A DNA stretch of 64,000 bases from NCBI RefSeq assembly GCF_030123065.1, contig NZ_CP126093.1, forward strand, positions 5,834,001 to 5,898,000. Reading direction: 5' to 3'. This DNA is from Neobacillus sp. DY30 (GTDB lineage: Bacteria > Bacillota > Bacilli > Bacillales > Cytobacillaceae). Each line of letters opens with the position of its first letter. Position 1 is the stretch's first letter. The translations under genes were made by a program, and so were the position numbers. This document shows, piece after piece, positions 43,467 to 51,994 of the stretch. The notes beneath the pieces are model-generated. The model had not been told where the DNA came from. It searched no databases and worked only from the letters and a program-made list of their open reading frames with translations.

Positions 43467-43495
43467 CAACTATGCGGCATTACAATGTATAATCA
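43467..43495 (-). promoter_or_regulatory. Possible sigma-E promoter of spoIIID
   Basis: On the minus strand TGATTAT and CATAGTTG are 14 nt apart, resembling sigma-E elements. It is about 135 nt before the GTG. The match is moderate. Confidence 0.35.
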
Positions 43496-43859
43496 AGTCC
43501 CCAACTGAATCCACAAAAGGCTAAAACGACTCTTCACCTCAGACACTCTCTTTGTAAAGGTTTGTAACCATTTTATTAGCTTGGATATGAGAATATGCAC
43601 GAATTATCTAATCGGGACAAGGGTTGGTGTAAATTTTTTGAAAAATCGGACAGTTGGCTTGAAAAATAATTCCTATGTTGCTTTATTCGACAGCCATGCG
43701 AAATTGCTGTAACGTGCATGGTAATAGGATTTATTATGGAAATATAAAACATGATTGATTATTTCCTAAGAAATTTGTCGCGGCGGGATGTCGAATGAAA
43801 ATTTAGCTGAAAATAATTAAATTTTATAATAGGACATGAAGATAGAAAGGAATTAACAG
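43496..43859. other. Gap of 364 nt, no recognisable feature
   Basis: I see no gene-like frame, strong hairpin or repeat here. It should contain the promoter of the + strand alkyltransferase-like gene. Confidence 0.5.
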
Positions 43860-44165
43860 ATGCAGCCTTTTACCGAAAGAGTTATTGAGATAATAAAAGC
43901 GATCCCCGAAGGCAAAGTGATGACCTACGGACAAATTGCCAGGGAGGCAGGAAGCCCGCGTGCGGCACGTCAGGTTGTCCGCGCCCTGCATTCGATGTCA
44001 AGGAAACATCGCCTTCCCTGGCACCGTGTCGTCAACAGTAAAGGTCAAATTGCTCTCCAGGATGATGAGTCCTATCATGAGCAGCTTTTTTCACTCGAAA
44101 GTGAGGGAATTCAGGTGGGCCTGAACGGCACCATTGACCTTGAAAAATACCAATACCACCCCTAA
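43860..44165 (+). CDS. Alkyltransferase-like (ATL) protein
   Basis: The 101-residue protein is the DNA-binding domain of O6-alkylguanine transferases. Features are VMTYGQIAREAGSPRAARQVVRAL and the active loop PWHRV at residues 53-57. The reactive cysteine of true transferases (PCHRV) is replaced by Trp54, the known mark of ATL proteins. Those bind alkylated guanine and pass the damage to nucleotide excision repair. No partner gene is adjacent. Confidence 0.92.
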   Translation: MQPFTERVIEIIKAIPEGKVMTYGQIAREAGSPRAARQVVRALHSMSRKHRLPWHRVVNSKGQIALQDDESYHEQLFSLESEGIQVGLNGTIDLEKYQYHP

Positions 44166-44179
44166 AAAGAGGTGGTATT

Positions 44180-44626
44180 TTATATTTTGGTCAGACCAAG
44201 CGCCAGATGGTCCCATAAGATTTTTTCAACCATTTCCCATTTATTCTCCTCACACCGAACCATAAGGACAATTTCTGAAGAGATATTTTTGCTGCCCCAC
44301 TTATTTTTCCTAAGTATTAAGATTTTTATAAGAAACCCTAAAAGCAGTCCAGAAACAGCACCAATAATTCCCCAAAGAATCGGTCCCCATTTTAGCTCAT
44401 AGCCGTATATCGCTCCTAACAGCATTAAACACGTTCCTAGAATGGCCGGTCCGTCAAACAAACTAAATCCGTCTGAATTATGAATTGTATCAAACAAATT
44501 TCTTGGTGCCTTGCGCTTATCCAGCGGGGCGGCTAAAATCATTTCCTTTGAGATTCCCTGCTCCTCCAATGCCGTAATTGCCAGCTCAATATAAAGGGAA
44601 TTTTCAAATGTTGCAATAACAAACAT
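44180..44626 (-). CDS. Two-helix membrane protein, unknown function
   Basis: The 148-residue protein has an N-terminal soluble part (FVIATFENSLYIELAITALEEQGI) that looks like a regulatory or binding fold. A glycine-rich pair of membrane helices (about residues 62-105) and a charged tail follow. It is 16 nt downstream of the DUF5683-like gene at 44643, likely the same transcript. I do not recognise the family firmly. Confidence 0.68.
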   Translation of the reverse strand: MFVIATFENSLYIELAITALEEQGISKEMILAAPLDKRKAPRNLFDTIHNSDGFSLFDGPAILGTCLMLLGAIYGYELKWGPILWGIIGAVSGLLLGFLIKILILRKNKWGSKNISSEIVLMVRCEENKWEMVEKILWDHLALGLTKI

Positions 44627-44642
44627 CTACTCAACCCACTTC

Positions 44643-45407
44643 TTAAAAAGGAAATTTGAAATTTTTATTTTGGTAATTTTTTCGTAAAAATTTTTTCATC
44701 TCTTTTTCAAATAGAACATTATAATCAATAGCACCGACGTATGCATCGTAATGGATAAAAAAATAGATGGAAGGTAAATACATGGCCCACTGCATGTGCA
44801 AAACTTCCTTAGCTGTATCGAAATCTCCTATCATGGTTAGGTGAATGGCTTGTGGCAGATGGCCAAAATAAAGAATTACCACTGTGTAGGCAAAAATAAA
44901 AAATCCAACAATGACTTTATGAATATATAAATGCCCCAGTCCCGGAAACAACACCGACCATAGAAGAGCAACCCACGGTTTTCGCTTATCGAGAAAATTT
45001 ATATCCCATGCACCCATGGCCATCGGCTGCAAAGATACATCTTCACGGTCGGCTAAAATGTATTGTTTATTCATGTCCACTGTCTGTCGATAACCGTCCC
45101 AGATTCCAAACATATAAATGGCCACATAAACCATCAGCCATTGTTCATCAATCACAACCATCGCTTTCGCAAAATCACCTGTTAATGTATAAAAAATCCC
45201 AAGATTTATTTTGGCACTTTGATTAATAAAGGTTTCCCAAATGATGAGAATGAAGCCAGCAATATAACGATGCAGCAATAAATGGCCAAAACCAGGATAA
45301 GAAAATGAAAAAAAAGCCACCACCCACGGGTTCTTTGGGTATAACATAGTGTTGGAAAATTGTGATAAGTGAGCCCTTTGTCTTCGGGCAATAGGATATT
45401 GGCTCAA
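44643..45407 (-). CDS. Membrane protein with a duplicated PGFGH unit
   Basis: The 254-residue protein consists of two similar halves: PWVVAFFSFSYPGFGHLLLH with LTGDFAKAMVVIDEQW, and PWVALLWSVLFPGLGHLYIH with MIGDFDTAKEVLHMQW. Each half has about four membrane segments. The single-unit protein at 17709-18251 has the same pattern, so a gene duplication and fusion occurred. The function is unknown. Confidence 0.78.
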   Translation of the reverse strand: MSQYPIARRQRAHLSQFSNTMLYPKNPWVVAFFSFSYPGFGHLLLHRYIAGFILIIWETFINQSAKINLGIFYTLTGDFAKAMVVIDEQWLMVYVAIYMFGIWDGYRQTVDMNKQYILADREDVSLQPMAMGAWDINFLDKRKPWVALLWSVLFPGLGHLYIHKVIVGFFIFAYTVVILYFGHLPQAIHLTMIGDFDTAKEVLHMQWAMYLPSIYFFIHYDAYVGAIDYNVLFEKEMKKFLRKNYQNKNFKFPF

Positions 45408-45462
45408 TTTTGTTCTCCTGTTTTTTAATTTTATTTTTGCTTATTTCTGGTCCAAATATCCT

Positions 45463-45494
45463 AAAAAAACAGAAACCATAGACTGGTTTCTGTT
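45463..45494 (-). terminator. Terminator of pbpC
   Basis: On the minus strand AACAGAAACC pairs perfectly with GGTTTCTGTT, then T residues, just past the stop. Confidence 0.88.
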
Positions 45495-47490
45495 ACTTGA
45501 GTTCTGTAATGACATTTTTTACTTTTTTAACTGGAATCTGTGATCCGCCGCGATCCAGTACATTTTCAACCATCATCGCAACCATCAAATTGGGCGAGTT
45601 GGTGTTGTAGGCAATGAACCACCCGTTCTCTGTTCCTTTTTCACCTTGTTTTTGTTTGATTTCAGCGGTACCCGTTTTGCCTGCAAGTGGATAGTCTGCC
45701 ATGTCCGCAGAATGGGCCGTTCCTTCCGAATCACCGACCACCTTTCTTAACTGCGATGAAAGTATTGCAGCGATCTCAGGTGAACTGACTGCCTTCTCTG
45801 TTTTTTCACCGCCAAGTAATAGGCTTGGTTTAATCATATTCCCGCCGTTCACAAATGGAGTATAGGTTTGCAATAAATGCACGATACTCATCTGAATTTG
45901 CCCCTGGCCGTAGCCGGAGTCTGCTAAGGCAATGTCTTTATCTAAATTACCGATCGTTGATTTTTCAAGCGGGAACGGATAATCCAGCTCTTCTTCAAAG
46001 CCAAATTCCCTCAATCCAGCACTGAATGTGTCTTTACCAATTTCTAATGCTGTTCGTGCAAAATATATATTATCCGAATACACCAGTGCTTTTTCTAAAT
46101 TTACTGGGTTGGCTTCATGAACTCTTGTTATAAAATAGTTACCCCATGAGGCACCTTTTTGCCATTTCAATCCCTTAATATCCATCGTTTGCTCTGGGGT
46201 AATCATATTATTCTTAAGTCCGATGGATGCGGTGAGCGGCTTGAACACAGAACCTGGTGCATACGCCTTATTAAACCGGGTTGTCAACGGCTTTTGCGGA
46301 TTCTCCTGAAGCTCGTTCCACTCTAGCGTTGAGAAGCCCAGTACAGCTTGATTTGGGTCAAATGAAGGTGTGCTGACTAGCGCAAGCGTCTCACCTGTTA
46401 CGGGGTTTATTGCCGCTCCTGTGCCTGCCTCACCAGCCAGTTCATTGTATATCTTTATTTGAAGTTCAATATCAATCGTTAGCTTTAGATCCTGACCATC
46501 TTCGACTGGCTTTTCAGCAAGGACTTCGCTTTTGCCATCGGGCTTTTTAATCGTAATTTTCACACCGCTTTTTCCTTTAAGCTGCTCGTCAAACACTTCC
46601 TCAAGCCCTCTTTTTCCGATGATGTCTGTACTAGTATAGCCTTTATCTTTTAACTTTTCCAGCTCGTCAGCGGTTATAGAACCAACATAGCCGATTAAAT
46701 GAGCCGCTGTTTCCTTAAAAGGATATAATCGGGCTTCTACCTTTTTCGTTTGTACAGGTTCTAAAGCGATTAATTGAGCGATACGCTCTTGGTCGTCCAT
46801 TGATACCTTTTTTAACGGTACAAACAAGTCTGGCTTTACCCAATTGGCGGTTAGCGCCTTGTTGATTTGCTCCGGTGTCATCTTTAACAGGCTGGATAAT
46901 TGCGCAATGACAGGCCCTTCCTGTCCCTCCATCTTGCCAGGAACCACACCCACTTCATATACCTGACCGTTATATGCAAGCGTGTTGTCTGCTCGGTCAA
47001 AAATTTGGCCACGCTTTGGCTTTACACTGCTAATCCCGATCTTGTCGCCATCTTTCAATTGTGGAAAAATATAGGTAGTATTCCAGTCGACATACCAGTT
47101 ATTCTTTTTGTCACGTTCTTCTTTCTTCATCTTTGCTTTGTGTGTAAATTGGATTTCTCCGGCGATGCTGTTCATGGATGCGGAAAAGTCATATGTGACG
47201 GTGTCTTCATCCTTTGCCAGTTCTTCTTCTCCCGGTTTATTGAAGGTCATCTTGAGGTCTGTAATTTGCAGGTCATCGTAGATTTTTTGATAGCGGCTCG
47301 TGAAGTCTTCCTTGGAGATTACCTCTTTGGAACCCTCTGTTAAGTAATCGTACATCTTATCAAACTTTTGCTCATTCCATAGCTTTATGTACGCGTCGAA
47401 CCGATCCTGAGGCGTTGGCTCCTTGCTGCAGCCCGCTGCTGCCACGGCGAACAGGACAAGCATTAACAGCAATCCAATGATTTTTTTCAA
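45493..47490 (-). CDS. pbpC: Class B penicillin-binding protein, PBP3/PbpC type
   Basis: The 665-residue lipoprotein has the lipobox AAGC (Cys21) and an NTF2-like MecA_N domain (about 25-145). The PBP dimerisation domain (about 150-320) and transpeptidase domain follow. Active-site motifs are SVFK (Ser414), SDN in YSDNIYF and KTG in AGKTGTAE. This layout, shared with MecA and B. subtilis PbpC, often gives low beta-lactam affinity. I start it at TTG 47490, since the GGGGGG site lies just upstream. It cross-links peptidoglycan outside the membrane. Confidence 0.9.
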   Translation of the reverse strand: MKKIIGLLLMLVLFAVAAAGCSKEPTPQDRFDAYIKLWNEQKFDKMYDYLTEGSKEVISKEDFTSRYQKIYDDLQITDLKMTFNKPGEEELAKDEDTVTYDFSASMNSIAGEIQFTHKAKMKKEERDKKNNWYVDWNTTYIFPQLKDGDKIGISSVKPKRGQIFDRADNTLAYNGQVYEVGVVPGKMEGQEGPVIAQLSSLLKMTPEQINKALTANWVKPDLFVPLKKVSMDDQERIAQLIALEPVQTKKVEARLYPFKETAAHLIGYVGSITADELEKLKDKGYTSTDIIGKRGLEEVFDEQLKGKSGVKITIKKPDGKSEVLAEKPVEDGQDLKLTIDIELQIKIYNELAGEAGTGAAINPVTGETLALVSTPSFDPNQAVLGFSTLEWNELQENPQKPLTTRFNKAYAPGSVFKPLTASIGLKNNMITPEQTMDIKGLKWQKGASWGNYFITRVHEANPVNLEKALVYSDNIYFARTALEIGKDTFSAGLREFGFEEELDYPFPLEKSTIGNLDKDIALADSGYGQGQIQMSIVHLLQTYTPFVNGGNMIKPSLLLGGEKTEKAVSSPEIAAILSSQLRKVVGDSEGTAHSADMADYPLAGKTGTAEIKQKQGEKGTENGWFIAYNTNSPNLMVAMMVENVLDRGGSQIPVKKVKNVITELK

Positions 47491-47612
47491 AAAACTCCCC
47501 CCTTTTTCTACCATTTTAACATATTTAGGTAAAGGTTGTTTTTTTTATATCGATGTGGAGCCTAGGCAAAAAAAAAAGAGGAAGGTATATTCCCCTTTCC
47601 CCTTTGTTCCGA

Positions 47613-48503
47613 TTAAGAGTTTGTTTTTTCTGTAGACTCTGAAGATTCGTCTTCGGATGGAGTTTCATCATCTGAAGGTGTTTCATCTTTAGCTGGTTTC
47701 TTTTCATCTTTAGATGGAGTTTCCTCTTTTGCAGGAGCCTTATCTTCACCAGCTGCTGGTTCATCTATCATTTGTTGCTTTGCATTGTCTACTGATTTTT
47801 GTTCCGTTGTATTGGCGTCATGTAAATCACTTACTGGTTTATTGAAAAATTTAGTCGGATTTACAGCTACACCATCTTTACGAATTTCAAAATGTACATG
47901 CGTTCCAGATTCTTCATCAAACAAGCTTTGTCCAGCCATGGCAAGAACTTGTCCTTGCTTTACTTTGTCGCCAACCTCAACCTTGACATCTTTAACTGAT
48001 TGATATTGTGTTACAATACCTTTATCGTGTTCGATTTCAATGACATTACCAAGGGTTGCGTCTTCTTCTACTCTAGAAACTGTTCCACTTAAGGCAGATA
48101 CTACTTCAAATGTTTCGCCATCTTTGGATGTGAAGTCAACACCAGTGTGCGGAACATAGGTATTGTTGTAAAATACTAATGCTGCTTCTTGTTTTTCTTC
48201 ACTTGCGTTGAAATCATAGAATTCCATTTTGACAACTGCACTCATTGGATCCTTCACAGGCATTTTCAAGTTTTCTAAGCTCGAGTTAACTTCAAGTGCC
48301 GGAGTATCATTGTTCTTACCCGTTAGATCTGAAGACTCGTAATTATACTTGTCAGTTGCGTTGTCGCTGCTTTGATACCAAAGAACTCCTGTCAGAATGA
48401 TTGCTGCACTTGCAATATAGATGGCTGGAAATACCCAACGCTTCTTGAAAAAACGTTGTACACTGGAACTTTGAGAAGATCGTTTGTTTTCTTCCTCTCT
48501 CAT
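47613..48503 (-). CDS. spoIIQ: SpoIIQ, M23-domain engulfment protein
   Basis: The 296-residue protein has one membrane helix (about residues 22-42) and an extracellular LytM/M23 domain (about 95-225). A long acidic repetitive tail (PAKDETPSDDETPSEDESSE) follows. It forms the forespore side of the channel with SpoIIIAH. Both zinc motifs are present: H119-x-x-x-D123 and H202-x-H204. B. subtilis SpoIIQ is known to lack the first His. The ATG at 48503 has GAGGTGA just upstream. Confidence 0.92.
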   Translation of the reverse strand: MREEENKRSSQSSSVQRFFKKRWVFPAIYIASAAIILTGVLWYQSSDNATDKYNYESSDLTGKNNDTPALEVNSSLENLKMPVKDPMSAVVKMEFYDFNASEEKQEAALVFYNNTYVPHTGVDFTSKDGETFEVVSALSGTVSRVEEDATLGNVIEIEHDKGIVTQYQSVKDVKVEVGDKVKQGQVLAMAGQSLFDEESGTHVHFEIRKDGVAVNPTKFFNKPVSDLHDANTTEQKSVDNAKQQMIDEPAAGEDKAPAKEETPSKDEKKPAKDETPSDDETPSEDESSESTEKTNS

Positions 48504-48623
48504 TTTCATCACCTCAGCAATCATTCTGAACAGATAAGTAGAATTATATACACTAGCAAAAAAAATTTTTGCACTTATTTTTCGATAAACACAAATTTTT
48601 TATGCATCAAGGAGGAAATTTTT

Positions 48624-49040
48624 TTGAAATACGTATTACGGTTACTTCCCATCGCCTACATGGCAGCGATTTGGATCATGTCGAGCCTGCCATCGAACCA
48701 CTTCGTTGAACTCCCGGATTCCGAGATTGACCGTTTTATAAAGGAATCCCTGCATTTGATAGAGTTCGCAATTTTATATGTATTGCTAGTTTTAGCCTTT
48801 CTCACCCGTGAGCGGACGTTTAGCGCGGGCTTAAACGTGCTCTGTGCCGTGATAGCAGGTCTTTACGGACTTACAGACGAGATTCACCAATCCTTCTATG
48901 CGTATCGCTCTGCGTCTTGGTTTGACCTCGTTAAAGACGTCACAGGGATTTTGGTGTGCTTCTATTTTATTAGGGGTGCGCTGTTTAAAGGTCGATTTGA
49001 GAGGTTAGGGAAGATGCTTGGGAAAGTGAGGAAGTTTTAG
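48624..49040 (+). CDS. VanZ-family membrane protein
   Basis: The 138-residue protein has four membrane helices and the VanZ pattern: HLIEFAILY after the first loop and the later GLTDEIHQSF. The family includes the teicoplanin-resistance factor VanZ, but most members have unknown roles. The TTG at 48624 has GGAGG 8 nt upstream. It is divergent from spoIIQ, as I recall for B. subtilis ywnJ and spoIIQ. Confidence 0.85.
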   Translation: MKYVLRLLPIAYMAAIWIMSSLPSNHFVELPDSEIDRFIKESLHLIEFAILYVLLVLAFLTRERTFSAGLNVLCAVIAGLYGLTDEIHQSFYAYRSASWFDLVKDVTGILVCFYFIRGALFKGRFERLGKMLGKVRKF

Positions 49041-49066
49041 CCACTGCGTTTGTGCGGTGGTTTTTT
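49041..49066 (+). terminator. Terminator of the VanZ-like gene
   Basis: CCACTGC pairs with GCGGTGG and is followed by six T, directly after the stop. Confidence 0.88.
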
Positions 49067-50021
49067 ATTTGTGATAGATTTTATTTTTGAAAGTGCCTGT
49101 ACTCTTTAGGCTGCTGGAATTTAGGTAATGGTGGGCCATTTTTGGAGAATCGATTTGTAAAAATCTGCGCGCCTCCGCGTTGGTAATAGTGGGGCTAATA
49201 ATTTGAAAATAATCATGGATGGTGTTTAGGAAGGCTGTTTTTGAATGAGTTCGACAGTTTGGACATTTCCATGTTCCAGCATAATATTTCATGGGTAAAT
49301 GATCGCAATCGGGGCAATGAACGCCTGTTAGTATATCATTATGTGAAAGATGATACTTTTGAAGAAGGTCGATATTTTCAGGAGTGTGGTTGGTTAAAAG
49401 GAGTTTATTTATTTTTTTTAGTTCTTTTTCATCCAGTAATTCAATCTTGAATTCATTGTCGAATTGATCAATTCTCTCTAGCAAATATTCGCTATTACAT
49501 ACGTTCCACTTGTATTTATTGTCTTCTTGGATAATGATATTTGAATTTTCATTACTGTTGACGAATAAATACTGGATGGGTATACCTGTAATGTTATGCA
49601 GTTTTAGCCATTCTCTTAACTTAAACGCTTGTAACCTTGCCTGAAAAACAGGATTTTTTGTTCTTTCCAATTTACCATCGTTACCTGTCATTGTCTGATG
49701 AAGAACTTTTTCGAAGTGCCAATCTCTTGCCCAATTCTTTACCTCAAGCACCAAGGCAAAGAAGGCACACAGGATGAGGATATCAATTTGGAAGTAATAG
49801 TTGCCGTAGAATATTCGAAGATCATGATAAATTTTGAATTTCATGTTTGATATTGGTTCGAGGTGGAAGTTCATAACCGATTCCTCTCCACTAAAACCAG
49901 TTATGCGGTTATTCATATCGGTCATCACTTCTAATTTTTTGATATGACTATCTGATAATCTCCTTTTTAAAATATGATACTTTTCCAGAATTGGCGGTGG
50001 TACACATGGCTTAGCGATCAT
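49065..50021 (-). CDS. NERD-domain protein with a C-terminal zinc ribbon
   Basis: The 318-residue protein has a nuclease-related NERD domain (about residues 40-145; GFSGEESV ... HDLRI...FQIDILILC...LVLEVKNW, with the typical D and E-x-K). A CxxC-type zinc ribbon (CPDCDH ... WKCPNC, about 232-254) and a short helical tail follow. NERD proteins are thought to act on DNA, though few are tested. The ATG at 50021 has AAAGGAG 8 nt upstream. It is a single gene upstream of repeat cluster B. Confidence 0.88.
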   Translation of the reverse strand: MIAKPCVPPPILEKYHILKRRLSDSHIKKLEVMTDMNNRITGFSGEESVMNFHLEPISNMKFKIYHDLRIFYGNYYFQIDILILCAFFALVLEVKNWARDWHFEKVLHQTMTGNDGKLERTKNPVFQARLQAFKLREWLKLHNITGIPIQYLFVNSNENSNIIIQEDNKYKWNVCNSEYLLERIDQFDNEFKIELLDEKELKKINKLLLTNHTPENIDLLQKYHLSHNDILTGVHCPDCDHLPMKYYAGTWKCPNCRTHSKTAFLNTIHDYFQIISPTITNAEARRFLQIDSPKMAHHYLNSSSLKSTGTFKNKIYHK

Positions 50022-50104
50022 ACGCAACTCTCCTTTCATTTTGTCATTTATTCTACTTTTTAATGTGGAAGTCCTTTATAAAAGTTGTTACAGAAATAAG
50101 GAGT

Positions 50105-50720
50105 TTTTGTGTACCCGCCAAAATTTGTGTTTTACCTGCGAATTTTGTTTGCTTTCATGCATAGATTTCTTTTTACCTGTATTTTTGCTTTGTTTATCTG
50201 CCTAATTAACTTGGCCGCCCTGGCATGACTCTGAAATAGCTAGGCGGCGGCTAGGCTTAGGTGATTTAACTTCCTTTATTTGATATTTTGTTTTGAATTA
50301 CGCGTAATTCTCGATTTCAGTTGCGTTTTTTAGCTACCTTTTTGTATATAAAAATCCTCTACCTGCCAAAATATGTTCCTTACCTGCGAATCTTGTTTGC
50401 TTACCTGCATAAATTCCATTTTACCTGCATTTTCGCCTTATTTACCTGCCTAACAAATTCAGCCACCCACCCCAACACTGAAATAGCCAGGCGGCAGCAT
50501 GGATTAAGTATCGAATTTTCCTATATATGGATATTTTACTCATGATCAAGCCTAGAATCTGGATTTAGATTACAATATTTTAGTTACCTTTTTTATCAAA
50601 AACCCTCTACCTGCCAAAATATGTTCCTAACCTGCGAATTTGGTTAGCTAACCTGCGTCAAATTCAATTTTACCTGCATTTTTGCTTTGTTTACCTGCCT
50701 AACAAATCAGCCGCCCGCTC
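50105..50720 (-). repeat. Repeat cluster B: three iteron arrays in reverse orientation
   Basis: The complement TACCTGC starts at 50112 (TACCCGC), 50133, 50154 (TTCATGC), 50174 (TACCTGT), 50195 (TATCTGC); 50360, 50381, 50402, 50422, 50443; and 50608, 50629, 50650, 50671, 50692 (the 50629 and 50650 copies begin with A). Spacing mirrors cluster A (21-21-20-21) except in the last array (all 21). Arrays recur every 248 bp. The first array is the most decayed. It lies between the NERD gene and spoIID. Confidence 0.9.
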
Positions 50721-50740
50721 CAATCTATTCAACACACGAT

Positions 50741-50769
50741 AAAAAAACCAGACCCCATATAAGGTCTGG
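50741..50769 (-). terminator. Terminator of spoIID
   Basis: On the minus strand CCAGACC pairs perfectly with GGTCTGG and is followed by seven T. Confidence 0.92.
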
Positions 50770-50782
50770 CTCGAAAAAAACA

Positions 50783-51811
50783 TTATTTCTGCGCCGTAAT
50801 CGTCGCAATCATACTATCCGCAGAGGTCACTTCAATGCCCTGGTAATAGTGCTTCACAATTTCCTGATAGTTCTTTCCGGCGGCGGCCATGCCGTTTGCG
50901 CCGTACTGGCTCATGCCGACGCCGTGCCCGAAGCCGCGGGTGGTAATCACAATGCTGTTTCCTTTTCGTTCCCAGTCAAAGTCCGACGATCTTAAGTCTA
51001 ACTTTTCGCGAATTTCCTTACCGCTCAATACCTTCCCATTAAAATCAACCTTAGCGACCCGCTTGCCTGCAGTGCGCTCAACAATTTTTCCAATGGTCCC
51101 GCTCGCCCCCACCTTGACACCTAGTGCAGATTCAAATTGATTAACGGTCACTTCCTTTACAGAATTAAATTTTGGAGAATTTTTGTCCCATGGACTTGAT
51201 ACACTGCGCAGGTATGGCATTTCATTGTTCCAGTAGTCTTCAGAGTTTTCAGTGTAGCCGTTGCTGGTGGAGAAGAAGGAGGCGTCGATGGCCTGACCGT
51301 CATAGGTCAAGATTTGACCGCTCGTGGCCCGTACCGCAGAAAGGATCTTTGCGTAATTCGATTCAAATTCCATTCCCCAGTTATTTCTCATTTGCTCTTT
51401 GCTGAGGTACACCTGATGAATTTGCGTATCGGTTACCTGTGCTCCTTCTGGAACACCGATGTTATCCTTGCTAAGCATTTTTTTCACGATATACGTTCTC
51501 GCTGTCAGAGCTTGTGCCTTCAAAGCTTCCTCCTTGAATTCAACAGGCATTTCAGCTGCCACTACCCCGACCAGGTATTCTTCTAATGGAACGTTATCGA
51601 TTTGTCCGACGGAAGAGCGGTAAACTGCCACTTCCACTGCAGCATCTGCTGAAGATGTATTTTCGGTATTTGGGGCCTTGGTAGACAGGTCTTCACCTAA
51701 TTTACCGCTGACCTTTCCATCCCCAAAAGGCAGTACTAAAATGGCTGGAATGAGTAAGGTGAGGGCAAATAAGAATGACGCTAGTAGGATGAGTGGTTTG
51801 AATTTTTTCAT
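50783..51811 (-). CDS. spoIID: Stage II sporulation protein D, SpoIID
   Basis: The 342-residue protein has an N-terminal membrane anchor (about residues 7-28) and the SpoIID catalytic domain (VPLEEYLVGVVAAEMP ... ALKAQALTARTY), ending in GHGVGMSQYGANGMA. It is a lytic transglycosylase that cuts peptidoglycan with SpoIIP and SpoIIM during engulfment. The ATG at 51811 has GGAGG 7 nt upstream. It follows murA, as in B. subtilis, with a separate sigma-E-like promoter. Confidence 0.95.
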   Translation of the reverse strand: MKKFKPLILLASFLFALTLLIPAILVLPFGDGKVSGKLGEDLSTKAPNTENTSSADAAVEVAVYRSSVGQIDNVPLEEYLVGVVAAEMPVEFKEEALKAQALTARTYIVKKMLSKDNIGVPEGAQVTDTQIHQVYLSKEQMRNNWGMEFESNYAKILSAVRATSGQILTYDGQAIDASFFSTSNGYTENSEDYWNNEMPYLRSVSSPWDKNSPKFNSVKEVTVNQFESALGVKVGASGTIGKIVERTAGKRVAKVDFNGKVLSGKEIREKLDLRSSDFDWERKGNSIVITTRGFGHGVGMSQYGANGMAAAGKNYQEIVKHYYQGIEVTSADSMIATITAQK

Positions 51812-51868
51812 GTAGGAGCCTCCAATTATGAAATTTGCGCATCCCAACCTGGGCTGCTTTCTCATTCC

Positions 51869-51897
51869 ATCATATGGAGGCGGACAAGCATTTATGA
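51869..51897 (-). promoter_or_regulatory. Probable sigma-E promoter of spoIID
   Basis: On the minus strand TCATAAA and CATATGAT are separated by 14 nt, close to the sigma-E pattern. They lie about 60 nt before the start. SpoIID belongs to the sigma-E regulon in B. subtilis. Confidence 0.55.
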
Positions 51898-51944
51898 CTA
51901 AAAATAGATTCTAGAATATTCAGAAAACTAATATACATAAAAAT

Positions 51945-51984
51945 AAAAAACCGAAGAATGCATCTCTCCAGATACCCTCTTCGG
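51945..51984 (-). terminator. Terminator of murA
   Basis: On the minus strand CCGAAGA pairs with TCTTCGG around a 20-nt loop, then six T. Confidence 0.75.
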
Positions 51985-51994
51985 CTCGTTATTT

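Noticed and set aside
48504..48600. Sigma-F promoter of spoIIQ
   Set aside because: A GTGCA and a GTGTATATAAT are about 16 nt apart on the minus strand, but the match is too loose to list.
50321..50545. A + strand open frame across a cluster B array
   Set aside because: It has the same 7-residue artefact of the DNA repeat, with no conservation as protein across the ten arrays.
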